Assembly: GCF_001724815.1 (NCBI RefSeq)
Contig: NZ_MEDO01000014.1
Coordinates: 372,001 to 436,000, forward strand
Source: Arenimonas sp. SCN 70-307
GTDB lineage: Bacteria; Pseudomonadota; Gammaproteobacteria; Xanthomonadales; Xanthomonadaceae
Length of the DNA stretch: 64,000 nt
Direction: 5' to 3'
In this document: piece after piece, positions 60,600 through 64,000 of the stretch
How positions within the stretch are numbered: position 1 is the stretch's first letter
Layout: the number at the start of each line of letters is the position of its first letter
Made by a program: the position numbers and the translations under genes
The notes under the pieces: generated by a model
The model's input: the letters and a program-made list of their open reading frames with translations, nothing else
Database searches by the model: none
Told to the model about the DNA's origin: nothing

Positions 60600-62363
60600 A
60601 TGCTGCGAACCGCCCCCCTGCTGCTGGCCCTCGCCCTGCTCGCCGGCTGCGCCAGCGTCAGCGTGCAGCGCGATCCTTCCGCCGCCGGGCCGACGCCCGC
60701 CGTGGCCACGCCGGCCTCGCGCCTGGCCGAGGAAGGGCAGCACGCCGAAGCCGCGCGTGCCTACGCGGCCATCGCCGCCGAGTCGCGCGGCGCCGCCCGC
60801 GAGCGCGCCCTGCTCGACGCCGCCTGGCAGTACCGCCTGGCCGGCCAGGACGCCGCCGCGCGCCAGGCCTGGTCGGAAGTGTCGCGCCGTCGCCTCGAGG
60901 GCAGCGCCGCGCTCCGCCACGACCTGCTGGGCGCCCATTTCCATCTCCAGGCCGGCCGCGCCGCCGAGGCACTGGGGATGCTGGGCCAGCCGCGCGCCTC
61001 GGTGCCGGCTGCACTCGCCGCCGACTGGCATGGCCTGCGCGCCGACGCGCTGCGCCGGCTGGGCCGCGGCTTCGACGCCGCCGCCGACCTCGCCTGGCTG
61101 GCGGCCACGCAGTCCGGCGAAGCGCGGGTACGCACCGTGGGCGAAATCGTCGCCCTGCTGTCGGCCGAGTCCGACGCCAACCTTTCGGCCAGGGCCGCCG
61201 CGCTGCCGGTCGGCGAACCGCTTTACGCCTACGCCGGCCGCAGCCTGAGCCAGCGTGGCCTGCCGCTGCCGCGTCCCTACGACCGCAGCGGCTCGACGCC
61301 CTCGCTCGACGCCCTGCCGCCGGCCGAACGCGACGGCTATCGCCCGCCCGAGCGCCTGGCGGTGCTGCTGCCGCTCAGCGGCCCGCTGGCCACCGCCGGC
61401 CTGTCGGTGCGCGATGGCGTGCTGGCCGCGTACTACGCCGAGCCGCGCCGGCGCCCGAGCCTGCGTTTCTACGACACCGCCGCGCCCGGCGGCCTGCGCG
61501 AGGCCCTGGCCCGCGCCACCGCCGACGGCGCGCAGATGCTGATCGGCCCGCTCTCGCGCGAGGAAGTGAACACCGTCTTCGCCACGCCGGAGCTGTCGCT
61601 GCCGACGGTGGCACTCAACCGCGGCACCCATCCGCCCACGCCCGGCAGCACCAGCTTCGCGCTGGCGCCCGAGGACGAGGGCGCGGCCGCCGCCGACCGC
61701 CTGGTCGATCGTGGCCAGCGCCGCGTGCTGGTGGTGACGCAGAACGATGAGACGGCGCGGCGTTCGCTGGCCAGCTTCCGGGTGCAGCTGTCCGCGCGCG
61801 GCGGCGAAGTCATCGGCGAAGTCGTCGTGTCGCCGGACAATCCCGACTACGTGCCGGCCCTGCAGGCGGCCGTGGCCGCTGCCGGCGGCCTGCGCCCCGA
61901 CGCGCTGTTCCTGAGCCTGAAGGCGGCCGAAGCGCGCCTGCTGGCCAGCCAGGTCGAACCGGCCGGCCTGGCCGGCGTGCCGCGCGTGGCCTCGTCGCTC
62001 ATCCTCTCCGGCGCCAACCTGCGCATGGACGTCGAGCTCGACGGCATCGAATACCCCGAGCTGCCCTGGCTGCTGGGTCTGCGCGGCGGCCTGCCGGAGT
62101 CCGACACGCTGGGCAACACGCTGCCCGGCGCCCAGGGCGGCGGCGCACGCCTGTTCGCCTTCGGCCACGACGCCTGGCGCCTGGCGGCCTACCTCGACCG
62201 CCTGGTGTCCGACCCGGGCGCACAGGTGCGCGGCGCCACCGGCGAACTCTCGCTCGATGCCAACGGCGTGGTGCAGCGCAAGCCGGCGTGGGCCGTGTTC
62301 AGCGGCGGCCGCCCGCGCCCGGCGCCGGACGGCGCCCTGCTGCCCGATGCCGGCGCGCCCTGA
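60600..62363 (+). CDS. lpoA: LpoA outer-membrane lipoprotein, penicillin-binding protein activator
   Basis: Lipoprotein that activates PBP1a from the outer membrane. The 587 residues begin with a lipoprotein signal and LLAGC (Cys17). The N-terminal part (about 35-230) is a TPR-like helical region rich in [14 protein letters not shown]. The C-terminal part, from [20 protein letters not shown], is a periplasmic-binding-protein fold with [16 protein letters not shown] near the end, as in YraM. It overlaps yraN by 17 bases. Confidence 0.92.
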   Translation: MLRTAPLLLALALLAGCASVSVQRDPSAAGPTPAVATPASRLAEEGQHAEAARAYAAIAAESRGAARERALLDAAWQYRLAGQDAAARQAWSEVSRRRLEGSAALRHDLLGAHFHLQAGRAAEALGMLGQPRASVPAALAADWHGLRADALRRLGRGFDAAADLAWLAATQSGEARVRTVGEIVALLSAESDANLSARAAALPVGEPLYAYAGRSLSQRGLPLPRPYDRSGSTPSLDALPPAERDGYRPPERLAVLLPLSGPLATAGLSVRDGVLAAYYAEPRRRPSLRFYDTAAPGGLREALARATADGAQMLIGPLSREEVNTVFATPELSLPTVALNRGTHPPTPGSTSFALAPEDEGAAAADRLVDRGQRRVLVVTQNDETARRSLASFRVQLSARGGEVIGEVVVSPDNPDYVPALQAAVAAAGGLRPDALFLSLKAAEARLLASQVEPAGLAGVPRVASSLILSGANLRMDVELDGIEYPELPWLLGLRGGLPESDTLGNTLPGAQGGGARLFAFGHDAWRLAAYLDRLVSDPGAQVRGATGELSLDANGVVQRKPAWAVFSGGRPRPAPDGALLPDAGAP

Positions 62364-62715
62364 AAAACGCGCCACCGGCGACGCGGCCGAACAGGCCGCG
62401 CGCCAGCTGCTCGAGGGCGAAGGCCTGCGCCTGCTGGCGCAGAACGTGAACTACCGCTTCGGCGAACTCGACCTGGTGATGCGCGAGGGCGAGTGGGTGG
62501 TCTTCGTGGAAGTACGCTACCGCGCCGACGACCGCTACGGCGGCGGCCTAGCCTCGGTCGACCGCCGCAAATGCCGCCGCGTCGCCCTCGCCGCCCGCGC
62601 CTGGCTCGCACGCCATCCGGAACTCGCCAACGCCCCCTGCCGCTTCGACATCGTCGCCGCCTCGCCCACCAGCCTCGACTGGCACCGCGCCGCCTTCACC
62701 CTCGACGACCTTTGA
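62347..62715 (+). CDS. yraN: YraN (UPF0102) endonuclease-like protein
   Basis: A 122-residue protein of the UPF0102 family, which has the Holliday-junction resolvase/restriction endonuclease core: [27 protein letters not shown] (the acidic metal-site pair), [10 protein letters not shown] and RFDIVAA. Its function is unproven; location after lpoA in the rsmI-lpoA-yraN order is conserved. The start ATG lies inside the end of lpoA. A second repeat element begins 25 bases after its stop. Confidence 0.93.
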   Translation: MPARPEKRATGDAAEQAARQLLEGEGLRLLAQNVNYRFGELDLVMREGEWVVFVEVRYRADDRYGGGLASVDRRKCRRVALAARAWLARHPELANAPCRFDIVAASPTSLDWHRAAFTLDDL

Positions 62716-62740
62716 TCTGGGCTTCGTGAGGGCACGGGGA

Positions 62741-62881
62741 TTGAACGCGGATCAGAGCGAAAAAAGGCGGATAAGAGCAAGAAAGAGGAGGATTGGCTGC
62801 GCCGCGATGCTTCATTTTTCCGCGCTGGACTCCAGATTCATCGGATCCTATCCGCCTTTTTTCGCTCTGATCCGCGTTCGA
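62741..62881. repeat. palindromic repeat element with 10-base GCGGATNANA units, copy 2
   Basis: Arms beginning GAACGCGGATCAGA are identical over about 30 bases on both sides. Both arms have the same variant unit, GCGAAAAAAG in place of GCGGATGAAA, followed by GCGGATAAGA or GCGGATAGGA. The centre (about 62790-62845) is unlike that of copy 1. The right end is only 23 bases before the next start codon, so the element must form part of the leader or promoter of the FAD oxidase gene. Confidence 0.85.
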
Positions 62882-62904
62882 ACCAGAACCCGTATCATCA
62901 CGAA

Positions 62905-64000
62905 ATGGGCACCTTGCCAGCGGACCTGATTGACGAACTCGGCGCACTGCTCGGGCCGGGCGGGCTGCTGCTGGATGCGGCCGAGCGGCTGGCCTACGGG
63001 TATGACAACTCGCGGCGGCAGGGGCTGCCGCTGGCGGTGGCGCTGCCGACGAACGCTGCCCAGGTGCAGGCCATCGTGCGCCTGTGCCGCGCGCACCGCC
63101 TGCCGATCGTCGCGCGCGGCCGCGGCACCAACACCACCGGCGCCAGCGTGCCGGGCGAGGATGCGCTGGTGGTCTCGTTCGAGCGCATGAACCGCCTGCT
63201 CGACGTGCGCCCGGGCGACCGCGTCGCCGTGGTCGAGCCCGGCCTGCTCAACGGCGACCTGCAGGCGGCGCTGGCGCCGCACGGCCTGTTCTGGCCGCCC
63301 GACCCCACCAGCGCGGCCTTCAGCTCGATCGGCGGCAACCTGGCCTGCAACGCCGGCGGCCCGCGCGCGGTGAAGTACGGCGCCACCCGCGACAACGTGC
63401 TCGCGCTCAAGGCCGTCACCGGCACCGGCGAGCGGGTCGAGTTCGGCGCGGCCACCACCAAGGGCGCCAGCGGCTACGACCTCTCGCGCCTGCTGATCGG
63501 CTCCGAGGGCACGCTGGCACTGATCGTCGAGGCCACGCTGCGGCTCACGCCCACGCCCACGCACCGGCGCGCGCTGCGCGCGATCTACGCCGACGTCGAA
63601 AGCGCCGCGGCGGCCGTGGCGCGCCTGATGGCGCAGCCGGTCACGCCCTCGATGCTCGAGTTCATGGACGGCGACTGCGTGCGCCTGGCGCGCGAGGTCG
63701 GCGGCGCCGACCTGCCCGTCGGCGCCGGTGCGCTGCTGATGCTCGAGGCCGACGGCGAGGCCGCGGTGCTCGACGCCGCCGAGGCCGCGCTGCGCCGCGC
63801 CGCCGAAGGGCCCGGCTGCCTGTCGGTGGACGCCGCGGCCAGCGAGGCCGGGCGCGAGACGCTCTGGGCAGCGCGCAAGGCGCTTTCGCCGGCGCTGCGC
63901 ACGCTGGCGCCGGGCAAGATCAACGAGGACGTGGTGGTGCCGGTTTCGCGCATCCCGGACCTCGTCGCGGCGGTGCGCGCCGCGGCGACCGCGCAGTCGC
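62905..64000 (+). CDS. FAD-binding oxidase, GlcD/D-lactate dehydrogenase type (3' end outside window)
   Basis: Probably oxidises a 2-hydroxy acid such as D-lactate or glycolate through FAD. About 365 residues are seen. The N-terminal PCMH-type FAD domain has PIVARGRGTNTTGASVPGE, the SSIGGNLACNAGGPRAVKYG adenine/phosphate loop and LLIGSEGTLALIVEATLRL. The C-terminal FAD-oxidase cap follows and is incomplete. No iron-sulphur domain is visible within the part shown, but one may follow outside the window. The ATG at 62905 is close behind the repeat element. Confidence 0.9.
   Translation, partial: MGTLPADLIDELGALLGPGGLLLDAAERLAYGYDNSRRQGLPLAVALPTNAAQVQAIVRLCRAHRLPIVARGRGTNTTGASVPGEDALVVSFERMNRLLDVRPGDRVAVVEPGLLNGDLQAALAPHGLFWPPDPTSAAFSSIGGNLACNAGGPRAVKYGATRDNVLALKAVTGTGERVEFGAATTKGASGYDLSRLLIGSEGTLALIVEATLRLTPTPTHRRALRAIYADVESAAAAVARLMAQPVTPSMLEFMDGDCVRLAREVGGADLPVGAGALLMLEADGEAAVLDAAEAALRRAAEGPGCLSVDAAASEAGRETLWAARKALSPALRTLAPGKINEDVVVPVSRIPDLVAAVRAAATAQS

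Noticed and set aside
59699-62715. rsmI-lpoA-yraN as a composite mobile unit because repeat elements flank it
   Set aside because: These genes are a conserved housekeeping set in gammaproteobacteria, no transposase is present and no target-site duplication was seen.

Overview
The window is a high-GC gammaproteobacterial chromosome segment, most likely from the Lysobacterales (Xanthomonadales). Three things point there: the order sucD-sucC-pilS-pilR...pilB-pilC-pilD-coaE; the division/cell-wall (dcw) cluster that runs on to lpxC, a DUF721/dciA gene, an M23 peptidase, secA and a mutT fusion; and the absence of murD from the dcw cluster. The species cannot be named from sequence alone. By eye I see no transposase, tRNA, rRNA operon, CRISPR array or prophage gene.

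Layout. 1-7.2 kb: housekeeping genes (clpB cut by the window edge, a membrane GGDEF protein, a TPR protein, pgeF, rluD, bamD). 7.2-13 kb, minus strand: sucC-sucD, then an acyltransferase translationally coupled to nadE, with REP-like palindromes in the gaps. 13-36.9 kb: a type IV pilus locus (pilS, pilR, two pilins, pilB, pilC, pilD, coaE) interrupted between pilR and pilB by about 16 kb of accessory genes. These are a large membrane protein fused to a spermidine-synthase domain, the two pilins, a TMTC-like GT-C membrane protein, and a nine-gene minus-strand glycan cluster of visibly lower GC (GT2, UDP-GlcNAc 2-epimerase, Wzx-like flippase, three methyltransferases, asparagine synthase-like amidotransferase, two GT4 enzymes). 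36.9-43.2 kb: mutT/TMP-synthase fusion, secA, M23 peptidase, dciA, lpxC. 43.4-58.9 kb: the dcw cluster on the minus strand, mraZ to ftsZ, nearly all genes overlapping. 59.1-64 kb: RNase P RNA, rsmI, lpoA, yraN and a partial FAD-linked oxidase; two copies of an unusual palindromic repeat flank the rsmI-lpoA-yraN block.

How the parts work together. PilS/PilR with sigma-54 should drive pilA; a near-perfect -24/-12 promoter lies upstream of the first pilin, preceded by phased GTGAC repeats and a perfect CRP-type palindrome. PilB, PilC and PilD assemble and process the pilins. The most interesting candidate system is the accessory block inside the pilus locus. It could build a methylated, amidated N-acetylhexosamine glycan and, through the TMTC-like enzyme next to the pilins, decorate the pili. 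It could equally be a surface polysaccharide locus that simply landed there. The dcw genes supply peptidoglycan precursors (MurC, MurE, MurF, Ddl, MraY, MurG) and septal machinery (FtsL, FtsI, FtsW, FtsQ, FtsA, FtsZ); LpoA, LpxC and BamD add outer-membrane and murein functions.
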